This document shows positions 12,073 to 27,459 of a DNA stretch of 64,000 nt, one piece after another (within the stretch, counting starts at the first letter, position 1; each line of letters opens with the position of its first letter). The DNA comes from Phascolomyces articulosus (taxonomy: Eukaryota; Mucoromycota; Mucoromycetes; Mucorales; Lichtheimiaceae), in assembly GCA_025677815.1 (NCBI GenBank), contig JAIXMP010000018.1:310001-374000 (forward strand). Direction: 5' to 3'. The notes beneath the pieces are model-generated. The model ran no database searches, was not told the DNA's origin, and worked only from the letters and a program-made list of their open reading frames with translations. Position numbers and translations under genes: made by a program.

Positions 12073-13139
12073 GGTTGTATTTTTTTAATAACGAAAAAGA
12101 AAAGAAGCAAAAAAAAAGGAACAGGCTGATTTGTGGAACAAGGAGAGAGAGAAAAGTTGGGTCAAAAATTGTTTTTTAAACCCGCCCCTGAAAAGGGAGG
12201 TTTACGATCCTGGCAGATGACGGTGCATGAGTTGCACAAAATGGACTGATTTAATCCTTGGGTTCCTTGAACTTCAGCTGACAATCAACGATATTATAAC
12301 AAGGCCCATCAATTAGTATAACTCTACCAACAAGAACAACACCGTTATCACCAATATTATTATTATGAAACAGCAAATAATGACAAGGGTGACGTTAAAA
12401 AGATTGGTTATAGATATAAAACCAGTTTCTGTTGTTTGAGTGTACCTGAATTTTTTTCAGTGTAGTTACAAGATTTTTATCCAATAAGAAAATTTCATTG
12501 CTGCCACGAAGCTGAACTATACGTTTAAATAAGTTTAATGATGTCTTTTACGAAAAAGAGATGCAACTCATCAGACATGCATATTATAGATGTTTCCAAT
12601 TTTACACACTCGTCTTAAATAAACACAACAGCATTACATGGTTTATAACTATATCTACATACATATGATAATAATAAAAAGCAAAATGTATGCGGTTTTG
12701 ACCTGAGAGCGAACTTGATATATATAGGTAGTGGTGACACCAAGAAAGTTGCCTGTTTTTGGATAATGGAACTTTGTTTATTTTATGCATATATGCTTGT
12801 ATCGTTTCTTTTTCCCTTCTTTGCTATGATGATATATAATAAGCAACAAAATACAATATATATGTTTTTTTTAGAACTTGAAGTTTTTTTTAGATTATAT
12901 TGGAGACAAATCATCATAGCATTTAGCAGCTTGTTTATTTTTTGATATCTATTCTATTATTCTTATGGTAGTAATTGAGAGGTTTCGATCAAATTTACAT
13001 ATTCAAAATTCATATACACATATATGTACACTCAAATACTTCTAAGGCAAAGAAATATAATTGGTTAACAAAACAATATATGTCGTTTAAAAGAATACTG
13101 CATAATATAGCACATCTTTTGATTAAAATTATAAAGTGG
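12073..13139. other. Upstream region of the MATE gene
   Basis: Contains the MATE promoter side. A GC-richer patch (CCCGCCCCTGAAAAGGGAGG near 12180) stands out from AT-rich flanks and may be a regulatory sequence. No gene is supported. Confidence 0.4.
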
Positions 13140-13690
13140 AGGATGCATACATAGTGGATTGTGTTATTATATTTTTGAGTGGTAGTATGAATCGATATGG
13201 GGGAAAGTAGAAAGAAAAACGAGACAAAATACACTTGTGAAGTGTTTGTGTATTTGCTGATAATTTACTTCCTCTTCCTTTAGAAGTAGCAAATGCAAAA
13301 TCAGAATCACTCCTTTTTCGATTTTAATCATTTGCCAGAACTTTAAGGATGAATCGGGATCTTCTTTTACTATGGAAAACATGTTATTCGTTATATTGTA
13401 ACAATGTATTCCTATATTAATATATAAATATTGTCAAAAAAAAAACAGTGGGTGACATTCTTTTTCTAATCTATCATTTTTATATTACATAAACGCAAAC
13501 CAAACTTATCTTTCATTTTAAAAAAAAAACACTAAAGATTTCTTGAAGTCCTTTAATATTTCAAGATGATAAGGCAAACACACGTTGTCATTTAAATTGG
13601 TGGGATAGGTATTTCCAACTTTACGCATGGCAAAAATATAGTAATTGCCAAATCCTGTATACGATAATAAAAGACTGCAACAATCCCGAT
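13140..13690 (-). pseudogene. Possible decayed gene, two coding-like blocks
   Basis: Two minus-strand stretches read like protein. 13690-13519 gives a frame containing GFGNYYIFAMRKVGNTYPTN ending at a stop. 13382-13240 gives a frame containing EDPDSSLKFWQMIKIEK that seems to continue one frame over as SDSDFAFATSKGRG. The apparent frameshift and lack of a start suggest decay, or exons of a gene not otherwise resolved. No family is recognised. Chance open frames in AT-rich DNA cannot be excluded. Confidence 0.3.
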
Positions 13691-13700
13691 ACTTATATTA

Positions 13701-16010
13701 TATAATACATGAACAACTAGCAATGTAATGTATCATCCACATCCTTAATCTACTCAGATTACCATCAATTTCTTTTTTTGATTATCCGGACTTTAGAAAG
13801 ATGACATCTGTTAACATAAAATTCTTCACTTGTTACGTAGAGTGCTCATGTTTTGTTCGCGAAATTATTTTTCTTCCATTCGATAACGTTGTAACACCCC
13901 AGAAAGAACCGCAGTTATTACCATTATTACTACGAAACAACTCTATATATAAATACTGTTACTGCGACAATATCGGATTATCTTACCTTTTGGTATCTTC
14001 CAATTAACAAGAGATACATACAAACCGCAGCAACATATTTATAAATATAATTATCACTTATTCAACACATTATATTATTATTGGATATTCATTTATTACC
14101 ACAGTATCTCGTAGCAACCGCAGTATCTTCACATGTTGTTACTTAGGATAGAAATATTTAATTATTGGAAAACATATAAATACCCCACAATTTTGTAACT
14201 GAAATAAAATCAATCAATTATACTTCTCTTTATCATATACATAAATTTAAAGAGTATTGATTCACTCAAGACCGAACTGGCTTGTTTTAATTTTACTGTA
14301 GCTTAAAGAAAGCTTAACATTTCAATATAGGACAGACGTAACATTCCTGATCCTTATTCTATTATCATTACCAGTCGGAAGTAACATACCTGACTTTGAC
14401 TATTGTCATTGAATTCAAGACATTATATCAAGGATTATATCATATAGTAACATACTACACAAGTTACTCTTTTGTAATAACAAGAACTGCTAATCCAAGC
14501 TTCACTTGTTATACATTTTTTATACTTCAAACGATAATTCAATTATATATCATATATTATTCGTATTATATATTTTACTGTGGCCTAAAGAATCCACGCT
14601 AATATAGCTGTATAATCACATATAAACAGATACTTGCTTAAAACATTAGTATTGATATCTGTTGCTTTAATCGGTGTAATATACGTTAATATTACTGGTG
14701 CTCACTAAATATCACGAACTGATATATAAAAACTTTAGTTGCTATAAGAATTGTAATTATAAGAAGCAAATCTTATTAGTAACATCGTGTTGCTCACCAA
14801 AAGCCCTGTTACTTAATATCATTAAATATAACTGATTAACACATTTTGGTGTTTACACTCAATTATCATATCATAAATTATTATCTATCTTACAAGCAAC
14901 ACATATAGTGTTCACACTTTCATCACCACTAAATTACCACCAAACCAAATATCAGGGCAACAACGTATAATGTATATGCTTGTTTTTTGGATGACATCAT
15001 TACGTCAATTTTCGCCCATACACTTGCTTATGTACATCCACTTTGTAAATGTTACTATTATATTGTCATTCTTCCAGAGTGATTGATGATGATATTTCAC
15101 CACTAGGACACTCGTTCGAGAGAATATGCATTCTTATTGAAGATTGGTATTAGCGTTAAAAAATACTATATGGTTCATTAAGCACCTTTACGCATATGAT
15201 GATAAAACGTATTAAAGAAGAACACAAGTTTAGATTATAAGAATAATAGCAATATATAAAGAAACAACGTATCTATCTTTCTGCATACTCAGTCATGGAT
15301 TACATACTGAGTAACTGACCATGTTCATCACCATCGAGCACCATTTCCAAACTTTATAATTCAATACGCATGTAAAGTCGGTCTGTAATAAATCAAAGGC
15401 AACAATAGAAGGAGAAAACATTTGCAAATCTTTTCCTCAGGGGCATCATCATATTATCATCCACAATAATATTGGTGTAGTATACTACATATGCTAATCA
15501 ATTCAGAATATGTGTTTATACCGAAAGTAGTACAAAATTCCTTTGTCCCAAAATCAAATCCGAGCGGCATTTCCTTTGGCATTGTCCATGAGAAAAGCTA
15601 ATTTTGGAAGACCATTGATGCCAGGTTCGCCGCTAGAATTACCGATTTTACTTTTGAAAAATGCTTTGTTCCGTACCCTAACGTTTGTTCCGTCAAATCT
15701 TTTAAAGATATCTTCCCTCTTCTTACTTTGGTTACATGTACTTGTCTGTCCATTTGGTAACCTCACTGAGGATATATCCTTGACACGTCACATTTTAGTC
15801 AAATGGTGAAAAACAGAGTGTGCTCATTTCTCCCTCCCTTCCAGTTGCTTTGGATTCATTATTTCATTTATGTATCTCTTTTCCTTTTCATTTGTATATT
15901 TTTTATCTTCTCCATCACTAATAAATTATTACATTTTGTAATGAAATGCTTTACTATTTGCTAATAAAATAATTAAAAATATGGAGTTATATAAAGACAG
16001 ATAATAAAAG
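13701..16010. other. AT-rich gene-poor region
   Basis: No full gene is visible. A less AT-rich segment at 15554-15800 is open in a minus-strand frame (with FKRFDGTNVRVRNKAFFKSK) and also on the plus strand, and might be a fragment of a lost gene. Words such as GTAACA and ACTGTAGCTTAAAGAA / ACTGTGGCCTAAAGAA recur around 14100-14600, suggesting degenerate repeats. Confidence 0.4.
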
Positions 16011-16073
16011 CCTCCTCCTCCTCCTCCTCCTCCTCCTCCTCCTCCTCCTCCTCCACCACCACCACCACCACCA
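16011..16073. repeat. (CTC)n/(CAC)n trinucleotide repeat
   Basis: About fourteen CTC units pass directly into about six CAC units. It lies outside any recognised gene and is likely length-variable between strains. Confidence 0.95.
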
Positions 16074-16289
16074 ATACAATTTATATCGACTCCTTGTTAT
16101 TCTCCTATGATTATTGACTCTGGTAATGATGAGCAGCAGCATACCCTTAGCACTAGTTCTGAACCATCAGACTACTATAGCATCAACATAAACATGACAA
16201 CTGTTAAAGAGTAATGAAGGGTACGATGGAGGCATTAGTGACGGAAATTCTTTTCGATATATCTCCTTACAAAATGATTTCATGCCATT

Positions 16290-17990
16290 GTGCTCAACTT
16301 AAGTTTATCTTGGATGAAATAGAGAGAATAGTTCAAACTAAAATCATTCCTGAACGAATATAAATATGAATGTATACTGATGCTGGGATGTCCAAATTTG
16401 ATAGAATGGAGATCGACGTTTGTTAAACACCTTGGGTAAATAACTGTTACCACCACCATTACCATTCATATTGTGGTAATCGGATGACGAAAAGGATGAA
16501 CACATTGTTGTTGTTGAGAAGGAGGTAGTGATAAAAGTGGATGAATATGTTGATGGAGCATGAAGATATAACTTTATTGATAGGATGAATATGTGAATGG
16601 TTTCAACCCTCTGTAAATAGGTCAAATGTTAACAAGATTTCATTTTTGGCAGAACAAGGTGAATTATAATAATAATAAATTAGAATCAGAACCTTGTCCG
16701 TTCATTTGCTTTTCTTTTTTCTTCTCATTTCTCCCTTAAAAAACACTTCAACTTACATTGTCATTTTCATATGCCTTTTCGGTCAAAATATTTATAGTTT
16801 TTCTTTGGTTTCAAATAATAAAACTGAAAAGATGAACCAATAAACACTTTTTCCATTTTTATTACCTGCTTTTTTATCAGAGTTTTGATTCTTATAGTTG
16901 TTCATAATGATTGTCGTAGTACCTATAATTTTTTTTTATCATCACAAATCAGGATACATACATATCCATTAATAGTTGCATAAAAATAATAAAAAAATTG
17001 ACCACTTGACTTACTTGGTAGTTTTTGCAATTGTGGTAAATTCGGTCGATAATGTTGGTGTCAAAGTTGTCGAAATCGTTGTCCAAGCACACGAGGCAGG
17101 TGGATGAGATGAATTGCTTGCAACGATATGTCTGGTGATGACGATACCTTTGGAACGAATGAGGATGATGTTTGTAATTCAGGGCTTTGGCTTGCTATGG
17201 GTCATTCAGCTGTTTTGACATTGTTCCTCTGTAACACATTTCTGTGGACTAGCAAAAGCTGACAGAGAAGATGATGAACCCAATACGTTGTTCCACTATT
17301 CGAAGCTGAAGGTGTTGCTGTAGTTGCTGCTATTTTTATTGTAGGCGGAGAGGTTTTTTTTTTGGGACTATCACAACTTGTTGGCCGTTCAGTACTGTAC
17401 CTCTAATGTTACTCTCGTAAACTTGATAATTGGTACTAATACTTGTTGAAACACGGGAACGATGATCGATGTCGACTTCTTCCTATAAAATAAAGAGAAA
17501 AAGATAGGTTTTTTTGCTAATGAATTAAGGTATTTTTTTTCTTTAATTCAAAATATCAATCAATGAAAAGAAGAAGAGAAGGGGAAAAAATAGAAACTTG
17601 TACCAAGTCGAGGCGCGGTGCACGGGCGCCAATAGATCATCGGATGGCTGGTGTGTTATATCGTCAAATTAACAATATGCAACAGCAAAGTATATGCGCA
17701 AGAATTGATGAATATTGTACATCTCAAATAGCAACTGTGATGTCAAGGTCAACTGTGAACATCGCGTGCAATATTTACGTCGTCTATCTGTCTTTCCAAT
17801 TCATCGTGCACCAACTGATCAGCAAGGTAATATTGTTATTTGACGAGTTGTGTCATGTAACTGGCCAGACCATCCTCCACCACCACCTACCCATTGATCA
17901 ATACTGACCAGTCTCTACAAACTGTGTAAGGTCTTTGACCTGTTGTACAATCAAAGGTAAAAATCTTTTATATTCTACTACTTTATTACT
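16290..17990 (-). pseudogene. Frameshifted remnant of a Ser/Thr-rich protein gene
   Basis: On the minus strand several coding-like blocks lie in order but in different frames. Near 17960-17800: VKDLTQFVETGQ, GWSGQLHDTTRQIT and DQLVHDELERQIDD. Near 17610: IGARAPRLDL. After an intron-like gap ending ATAG at 17488, EEVDIDHRSRVSTSISTNYQ. Then SPPTIKIAATTATPSASNSG, LGSSSSLSAFASPQKCVTEE and PPASCAWTTISTTLTPTLST in shifted frames, ending near 17013 at a GTAAGT donor. Near 16600-16400 the block with STFITTSFSTTTMCSSF may be a further exon. Stops and shifts between blocks show it is broken. The original function is not recognised. Confidence 0.45.
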
Positions 17991-19056
17991 TTATCATTAT
18001 GTGCAAATCAACTAATCTTATTTTCCAGTATATTACTTTCATTATACGATATGCTTCTTTAAATTTGGTGAGTAATTTTATTATTCTTCGATGCACTTGT
18101 TTTTTCTTTAAGTTTCATTTTACTAACTTATCATTTTTATTATTATTATTATTATTATTCAAAAATGATTCCCGATTTGTTTCATTTTCATATGAAGTAT
18201 CTTAGGTCTCAGTCTCGAAGAAGAAGATGAAGAAGACCAAAAAAAAAAAATAATCATTCCTATAACCCTAATTGATAAATATAAAATCTCATGGAAGCAA
18301 CATATCATCCTCTTTTTTCCTTATTCTGCTATTATGTTCTTAGTGTTTTATCAAAACCAATAATATATATTGACAGTGACAAAATTAATAATCAAAAAAA
18401 ATATGTTGCTTGTGCTAAGAGAGAAAACTAGATATATGAGCATAGCTATTAACCACAAGGTTGAACGATGATGTGTAAAAAGGATACTAATAAATAATAG
18501 GAATAAATAGCTAGACTGAACTTTTTTTTTTATAAGAAGCAGTGACAGCTCCAAACATTACAATTGTATTCTTTTTCGCTCAAATGAATGGCATGAGTTT
18601 TACCGGAAAGTGTATCCGAGAGATTGCGAAAAAAAAAAAAAAAAGGATTGCAAAAACTGAGTGCTGAATGTAAATCTTTAGTCCCTTGTGAACTGACGAA
18701 AGCAAGAAGCCGCAATCAGCGTCTGCTCAATTAATTTCGTCCTTAATAAACTTCATAATTTCAACGTAAATCTTTAGTCAATATTCCCATTTTAACATAC
18801 ACAATCCAAAAAGTATCCAGCAAAATAAAGAGAGTAAACAAGTATGAAAATGAGAAGCTCACTATAAAAAAAGGGAAAAAGGTATTATTGGTATTTTTAT
18901 GAGTTATTTACAAATAATGTGATTTAATATACATGGAAAACAATATGGATTTAAAAAAGCATGGGATAAAGCTAATGTATGTAAAAATGTGTGAAGTGAG
19001 ATAATAAGGTGGATAATAAAAAAAAAAGATGTATGAGTGGAAAGAGACATTCTTCC
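17991..19056. other. Intergenic region downstream of the Esa1-type gene
   Basis: AT-rich with homopolymer and (TTA)n tracts (TTATTATTATTATTATTATT near 18140). No gene is supported. Confidence 0.5.
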
Positions 19057-21005
<1,949 letters not shown>

Positions 21006-21918
21006 ATGTTGGCCACTCGCTCCATGTTGAAAACCGTTGCTCAAAGTAAATTATAATATACAAAGAAACAATTGGAAATTCTCTTTATTATATTTGATAA
21101 TTCCCGTATCTTATTATCTATTTATTTTCATTCCTATAGACCCTGCTATTCGCACTGCCATGTTCAAGAACGCCGCTGTTTCACCCATGGGTGTACGGTA
21201 AATACAATATATTATTATTTATACGTGTCCTTGGCATCCTTGTTTTACTAATGGAATATATATATGATTATTGAATTATTTTTAGACACTTTAACGCGTC
21301 TCGTCCTTCCATGGAACAATCGCCAGACGCTGAATCCGAGCTTTTGCGCCAACAACGCAAGGTCCGTCCTGTCTCTCCTCACCTTGAAATCTATCAACCT
21401 CAAATTACCTGGTATTTGTCCGGTATCCACAGAATTACTGGTTGTGCTATTGGTGCTGGTAAATATTATTTGACATTTGGACTAGATGGTTAAAGGATTT
21501 AGAAAGCAGGAAAGGATATTGATCTATCATTATTATGGCTATGATGATGGGTAATTTCTAGGTTTCTACGCTGGCGCCCTTGCTTACTTGGCTGCCCCTG
21601 CCCTTGGCGTCCAATTTGATACTGCTGCTATCATCTCTGCTATTGGCGCTGCTCCTGTTGCCGCTAAGGTTGCTGCAAAGACCACCATTGCTGCTCCATT
21701 CGTTTTCCATTGCTTGAACGGTGTTAGACATTTGGTATGCAAAATATGACATTTTTTTTTGTTGGATAGTATAGGATATTGATTCATTTATTCTCGAATA
21801 TTATTTATTTTAGGTATGGGATGCTACCAAGTTCATTGATATTAAGGATGTTTACAAGACTGGTTATGCTGTATTGGGTGGTACTCTTGTTGGCACCTTG
21901 TACCTTGCTTCCTTGTAA
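21006..21918 (+). CDS. sdh3: Succinate dehydrogenase cytochrome b subunit (SDHC/Sdh3)
   Basis: Five exons (21006-21045, 21140-21197, 21286-21458, 21562-21734, 21814-21918) encode 182 residues. The protein is the membrane anchor of respiratory complex II in the mitochondrial inner membrane. It binds heme b and helps form the ubiquinone site. The signature RPVSPHLEIYQPQITW is followed by SGIHRITGCAIGAG and three hydrophobic segments. The heme-ligand region reads FHCLNGVRHLVWD. The first two exons encode a basic, presumably mitochondrial, targeting peptide (MLATRSMLKTVAQ). Codon choice is more GC-ending than in neighbours, as expected for high expression. An AATAAA lies about 20 nt after the stop. 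All junctions are standard GT-AG. Confidence 0.95.
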
Positions 21919-23093
21919 AAAAAAAAAAAGTTATCCGAATAAAATAAAATTGCGGTTTTTTCTTGTTCAGCATGTGAAATTTCTTGGGTCCGTTTGCTTC
22001 CGATCCCATTTTCTCTTAATGTATATATCTTTTTACCGTTTTCTTTAACCTTTTTTCAAAAAAAAAATATCGAATAGGGATCATTGTCAAATTTGTTGTC
22101 TTTTCCCTTTTGCTTCCCATTATTGTTAATGCAAAATAATAGATAAAATTTCATGGGTAAAATAATAAGTCATTTAAGTTTTTTGCTGACTTTCGCTGGG
22201 TAATGTCATGGATTAGAATTTTGGAGAGGAAAAAAGTAAAGAGATTAGTCACTAGACGTTACCATGGGTAATTTCTATTGCTTATGCAGTAGAAACAAGC
22301 TGGGCTATACTATTTTCCATTGAAATTGATTTGTTGGTACCATGTTAAAATAAATGGTTTGTGCAACAATTCACTAAATCAAAACAGAAACAATCGTTCT
22401 TCCGTTTTGATTTAGAAAACTAAGATAAGAATGAAAGTAAGTATAGACATATTATTAATTTAAGTTAATTGCTAAGTAAATTTTAACACCATACTAAATG
22501 ATGATAGGTTCCTGTGATGAATAGTATATAAGATGCCTTTCTTTTGTATAACTGTGAATGATGTCACTATTCAAAATATGATAATGCTACTAGCAATATA
22601 CGTATTTTATTTTTTGATTCATGCTCTCAATATATTGTGGAGATTTTTATGTAATTGAAACAAGAAAACATGATCTACTACTACTACATATTAAACTTTA
22701 TATTATAAGCAATGTGATTCATTCACACGATGCATATGGTATCCAATTATATATGAATTATTCATCTATGTATTCTCCCCTTGATTTTTTTCTTTTTTTT
22801 TAATATGAAGTCGTTCATGTCAGCGTTTTTTTTTTCTTTTAATTGATCGATAGTTTTAAAATATATTTTATATAAAGAGATCCATACAGTAAGAAAAAAA
22901 TAATGTGTTTTTTGAAAAAAAGAATCATAAGTTGTTTGTTAATAGAGAAAAAAAGAAACAAAAAGGTATAATTATAAATATACGTAGAAGAAGGAAGTGA
23001 ATGAGGATGGCTGGATAGTAATGTTAACGAGTAAAGAAGTTGTAGTGTGTAGATGGATTTAAGAAATTTATGGTTTGCATAGTTTTAATTTAT
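21919..23093. other. Convergent 3' intergenic region
   Basis: The space between SDHC and dynamitin, which end toward each other. It is AT-rich and no gene is supported. Confidence 0.5.
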
Positions 23094-24781
23094 CTATGGA
23101 GCCGTACTCAATGCACCAACACGTTGTACAAGTTCTGTCATTCGACTATCAATAATCTTAATATTATTATTGACAGTGTCTTCATTTTCTTGGACACTTT
23201 TTTGAAGCTATATAATTATAATTCAATTTTTGTAAGTTAGTATTCTCTTTTCATATGATCCATCTACTTTATCCAATTCTTACCAATTCACAAGCTGTGC
23301 CAAGGTTCTTGAGTTCATCTGTCATACGTGTTTGTTCTTCAGAAATGGCTTTCACAGATCGACCAAATGTAGCTGCTTCGGTATGAAGACTTTGCAATGC
23401 TTTTAAACGTGTAAGCAATGCAGGTGTCAAGTTAAGAAGTGGGTCAATTTTTTCCATAGATGAAAACAAATGGTTAACCTAATGAAAGAAAAAATATTTC
23501 AAATAGTATAAGGAAAAAGAGCTTCGTTTATATTTTATCCCCTCTCTATATTATCTCTGTTATTATCAAGATCTACCTTTTCTTCGGCATCGCTAGAAAG
23601 TCCTTGACCTTCTTTATTTTCATTGGCTGAATTAGAGGTACTACCACCACTTCCAGCAGTACCAGGTAACGATGTATTGCTGGAAAGACCGAAACCAAGT
23701 GATAAATCCTTCCGACCTGACTTGAGTTCATTCAATCTATCCAATTCACTGATCAATACCTTGACTCTTCTAGCCACTGTCTCTAATTGTCTTGGTTGAG
23801 CCAAAATAGTAATTTGTTGTTCTAATTTGGATACTGATCCAATAAGTGATGCAGTGGCAAGGCTTGGGGGCTACATATACGTATTTATTGATATGTGAGT
23901 ATTAATTATGATATATCAAACTACATAACCAACTTATCAATATCCATTTATTACAAAATGAAAGAACATACCAAATCATCCAAACCATGACCTGAACTGG
24001 ATCCAACCAATGATTCCAACTTGGCAATCCTTTCATCGATATCAGCAACCTTACTTTCCTTGTGTATCTTGGCCGTCTCTGGGGTATAGTAAAGCTCATA
24101 AGTAAGAACCTATTTTATAGTATAAACGATCAGTATTCTTTTTCCTTCTGCTAACAATGGAATCCAATAAAAAAAATGCTACACTTTACATCACCCTTAT
24201 CATTCTTTTCGATCAGAACAGTATCATCACTCTCGTTATTATTATTGTTGTTTTCTTCGTTATTCTCTTTTGTTGAAGCAGTAGATTTATAGGCTTCGAG
24301 TTGCTTAATAAGTCGCTTTGCTTCATCGATACGATTACCGTAGTTGGTAGACTCATCCACTTGTGTTTCACCCAAATTCTTTCCAAGTCTCGTCAAATCC
24401 GATTGTAAAAATGATATCTGTGAAAGCAAATCTGCTTGACTGACATTTTCAGTCTCTGCCTCAGATTCCTAAACATTATCCCAACCAACAAGAAATATTT
24501 TCATGAGTCATCACTTGAAATCATCCTGCTACCTTTCCCCTTTCCATTATCCATCGATGGTAACAAAAATACAAAATAAAAACCTTTTTCTTTTCGACTT
24601 CTTCATTCAATTCTTGAACCTCAAACATCAAACGTCGCAATTTTTGAATCGATGTTTCTTGTAACTCTAAATCCTTTGGCAAAAGTTCATATTCACTTGT
24701 TTCTAAAGCTGCAGGTCGACGGACATAGCTACGATACATAGCCTTTTTTCTACGCGTTAAACGATCCGTGAAATCTATTTC

Positions 24782-24816
<35 letters not shown>

Positions 24817-25296
24817 AAGAGACAATATTAACAATTCATTTATTTATATAGTCTCATATTTTACTCTGTTGTAAAAGGGTGAAAACGTCAAAAAAAAAAA
24901 AAAAAAAAAAACGAACCGATTCCCGAGGATTCAACGATACTGTCTTTGAACCGTGCACTGGCATCTTTGACTGAAACTCGAGATCGTACAACATTTTCGT
25001 TTCCATCATCCTCATCACTAGACTATATATAAAAAATAATAAATAAATGGTGGGTGAGGAAACCATGATAAGTCGACTTGCTCTTTAGATGGTATAAATA
25101 TGGGTGCATGTATATGTGTACCTGATCACCTAAAGTAGTAGGTTGGTCTACATCACCCGAATCTGGTGTTTCAAAGACGTCAGGTTGATCATCCTAAAAT
25201 AATTAATGTTAGACATTGAACAAGAAAAAAATATAAATTGTTTGTTTCATTGTGAATTCGTACAATATCAGGAAGAGTTGAATATTTGGAAGCCAT
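23094..25296 (-). CDS. DCTN2: Dynactin subunit 2 (dynamitin)
   Basis: Nine exons (25296-25264, 25193-25122, 25022-24917, 24774-24584, 24468-24190, 24109-23972, 23870-23577, 23478-23284, 23207-23094) give 473 residues with every junction in phase. Dynamitin is the shoulder component of dynactin, the cytoplasmic dynein activator that moves cargo and nuclei along microtubules. The N-terminus MASKYSTLPDI, DDQPDVFETPDSGDV matches the conserved start of the family, which anchors it to the dynactin filament. The rest is largely coiled coil: the segments with LLSQISFLQSDLTRLGKNLG, VADIDERIAKLESLVGS, LATASLIGSVSKLEQQITIL and the C-terminal IDSRMTELVQRVGALS. Asn-rich and Ser/Gly-rich insertions in exons 5 and 7 make it longer than the typical 400 residues. 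A (TA)n run lies in intron 3. Confidence 0.92.
24788..24813. repeat. (TA)n microsatellite in a dynamitin intron
   Basis: About thirteen TA units lie inside the third intron of the dynamitin gene, close to its acceptor. Confidence 0.9.
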
Positions 25297-25494
25297 GGTC
25301 GAGAAAAAAAATAGGACAAGAAGGTATGCAGGAAATCTTGCGTCTTTTCTGATATTAAAAAAAAACAGGTCTGGGGACTATTGACATTTAATAATGATAG
25401 CTTATTCCGAAAGTGCTCGTATTATATTGATCAATGTAGTGGTAGAAACATTTTTTTTTCAATATACAACATTTAATAACAAACGATTGATTTA

Positions 25495-27459
25495 TTATGG
25501 AAAATACATTATACTATTTTCTGTCGTCTTTGATTGTACATAAAGAATACCTTCTTTGGTAATCAATGGGCATCCATAGAAACTTGTATCTAAACGCTTG
25601 AACGTAGCAGGATCCATTTTATCGATGAAGTTTTTCAACCCTTTATCACTCACATTGATGCAATGGGTAATATCCAGGGAGTGTAAGGACTGAATACGAC
25701 TTAGCGCCACCAAAGCATCATCATCCAATGCTGCCACAGAGGATAACTCCAAACATTCGAGAGCTTCATTGATATTGGTCGACGCATAGTCAAATAATCC
25801 TTCTTTTGAAAGAGTAGCAACATTGGAACGATAGTTGGGCGAAATTAAGCTAATTTTCTCTAATCCTCGATTATTACCCAATGCCAACAACGCTTGATCT
25901 GAAATAGGGATATTATAAAAACGAATGTCTTTTAATCCCGGATGTCGGGCAAGTGTATCAAAGTTTCTCGGAAGCAAACCATAGATCGATTCAACATCGT
26001 CATCAACATCAAGGTGTTCAGGTATCGTATACAATGCTATATCTTGGATCTTTATTGATAAATGATCAACGTTAGTTTCGTTTAATATCTTGATGAGACG
26101 TTTTGTGAGCAATCTTTGGGATCTGAAGGTCAGGTTGATCTTTCCAAAGTTTTGATGTTGATGATTGGACAGAAATTGAGCAAAATGGATGGCAAGATTG
26201 TCTGTAAGAATGCTTATATCGAGATCTTTAATGCGGACTAATGTTACTTTGCTCAAACCACTCCAATCCTCCAAAGTAGAATCAGGGTCAAGTGCGTAAT
26301 CCGATCGTTCCATGACTATGTAAGCATAAAAGTTTAATCGAGGCTTGGCTTCTTGCTGATGAATCTTTAACAATGTTAATGTATCTTTGCATCTCTCTAT
26401 TGCAGCTACAACACTCTCTGCTCGGTTAGGTCGATCATAAGCCATTCTAAATGTTTGTAATCCGGAGGTTGCTGTCAAAGTTGGTGCTAAATCATGCGTA
26501 AGGTTGGATAAAAAGATATCATCATTTACGCGTGTATAGGCCTGTGTGTCATCCCAATTAATCACTTGTAATTCAGGACATATATTCAAAAGATGGACAA
26601 AATCCATATAGTTGGGTGTTTCAGAAAAAGGGGGCTGAATATTTTCGTTCAAGACGCTGCCTTCTATTTGATCATTATCTTGCTTGTCAAAACCGCTTCT
26701 ACCAGAGGCCATAAATACTTGTAATTGGGGACAAAGGCGTAAAAAGGGTTCCATTTTTGTGCGGAATAGAAAACGTGCATCCAAATGAAGAAAAACAAGT
26801 TGATTTAATTGTTTCGGTGGGTCATCATTTTCCTTTATAAGCATCGCGCTGCTAGGAACTGGTTTTACCAAATAATCATGAAGATAGACGGTAAGATGAG
26901 TGAGCAGAGGACAGGCATCAGCGATTTCCAACAGAGAAATATTGGCTGGAAAGTCAGATAATAATTTGAGGGTAGATAGTTGATTTAAGCATATCGACGA
27001 TTTTAATAACTTGAAGAATCCCAAATTGTTGAAATTTGTTTCAAAACAATTACAAAAGAAGATACCTATTGATTTAACCATCCCACACAACCCTCTCCAC
27101 TATTAGAAACAACGACGGCAACGACAACACGGATAAATAAAGTAGGAGATATGATCATATTTACGTAAAGAATGAATGTTAATGTCATGTTTCTCAAATT
27201 CTTGAAGAACACTATTCATTTGTGTATACTTCATGTCAATTTTTTGCACATTGGGACCAAGGCAACGTAAAAGACAATCGTTCTTTTTTAATACTTGACT
27301 ACGCATGTCGACGTTTTGCCATAATTCAGTTGCAAAACTTGGAATCAGATCGAACCATGTCCGACACACGCGCATGGCTTCCAAACAATCGCTTTGAGAA
27401 ATAAATGACAAAACTTTGGCATTGATTTCGTATGAGAATAATTCGAGAAAGTCAGACAT
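25495..27459 (-). CDS. F-box and leucine-rich-repeat protein
   Basis: Two exons (27459-27165, 27092-25495) give 630 residues. F-box/LRR proteins are substrate receptors of SCF ubiquitin ligases. The F-box is at the N-terminus (ELFSYEINAKVLSFISQSDC, then LEAMRVCRTWFDLI and LWQNVDM). Irregular leucine-rich repeats fill the rest, for example CPLLTHLTVYLHDYL, SLHSLDITHCINVSDKGLKN and FKRLDTSFYGCPLITKEGIL. The start at 27459 was chosen because the F-box begins there; an in-frame ATG at 27591 would add 44 residues unlike a conserved domain. The 72-nt intron uses donor GTAAAT, acceptor GGAGAG and a branch-like CTAAT, and restores the LRR reading HSLRLCGMV. The intron is inferred; a frameshift is the alternative. 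The substrate is unknown. Confidence 0.85.
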
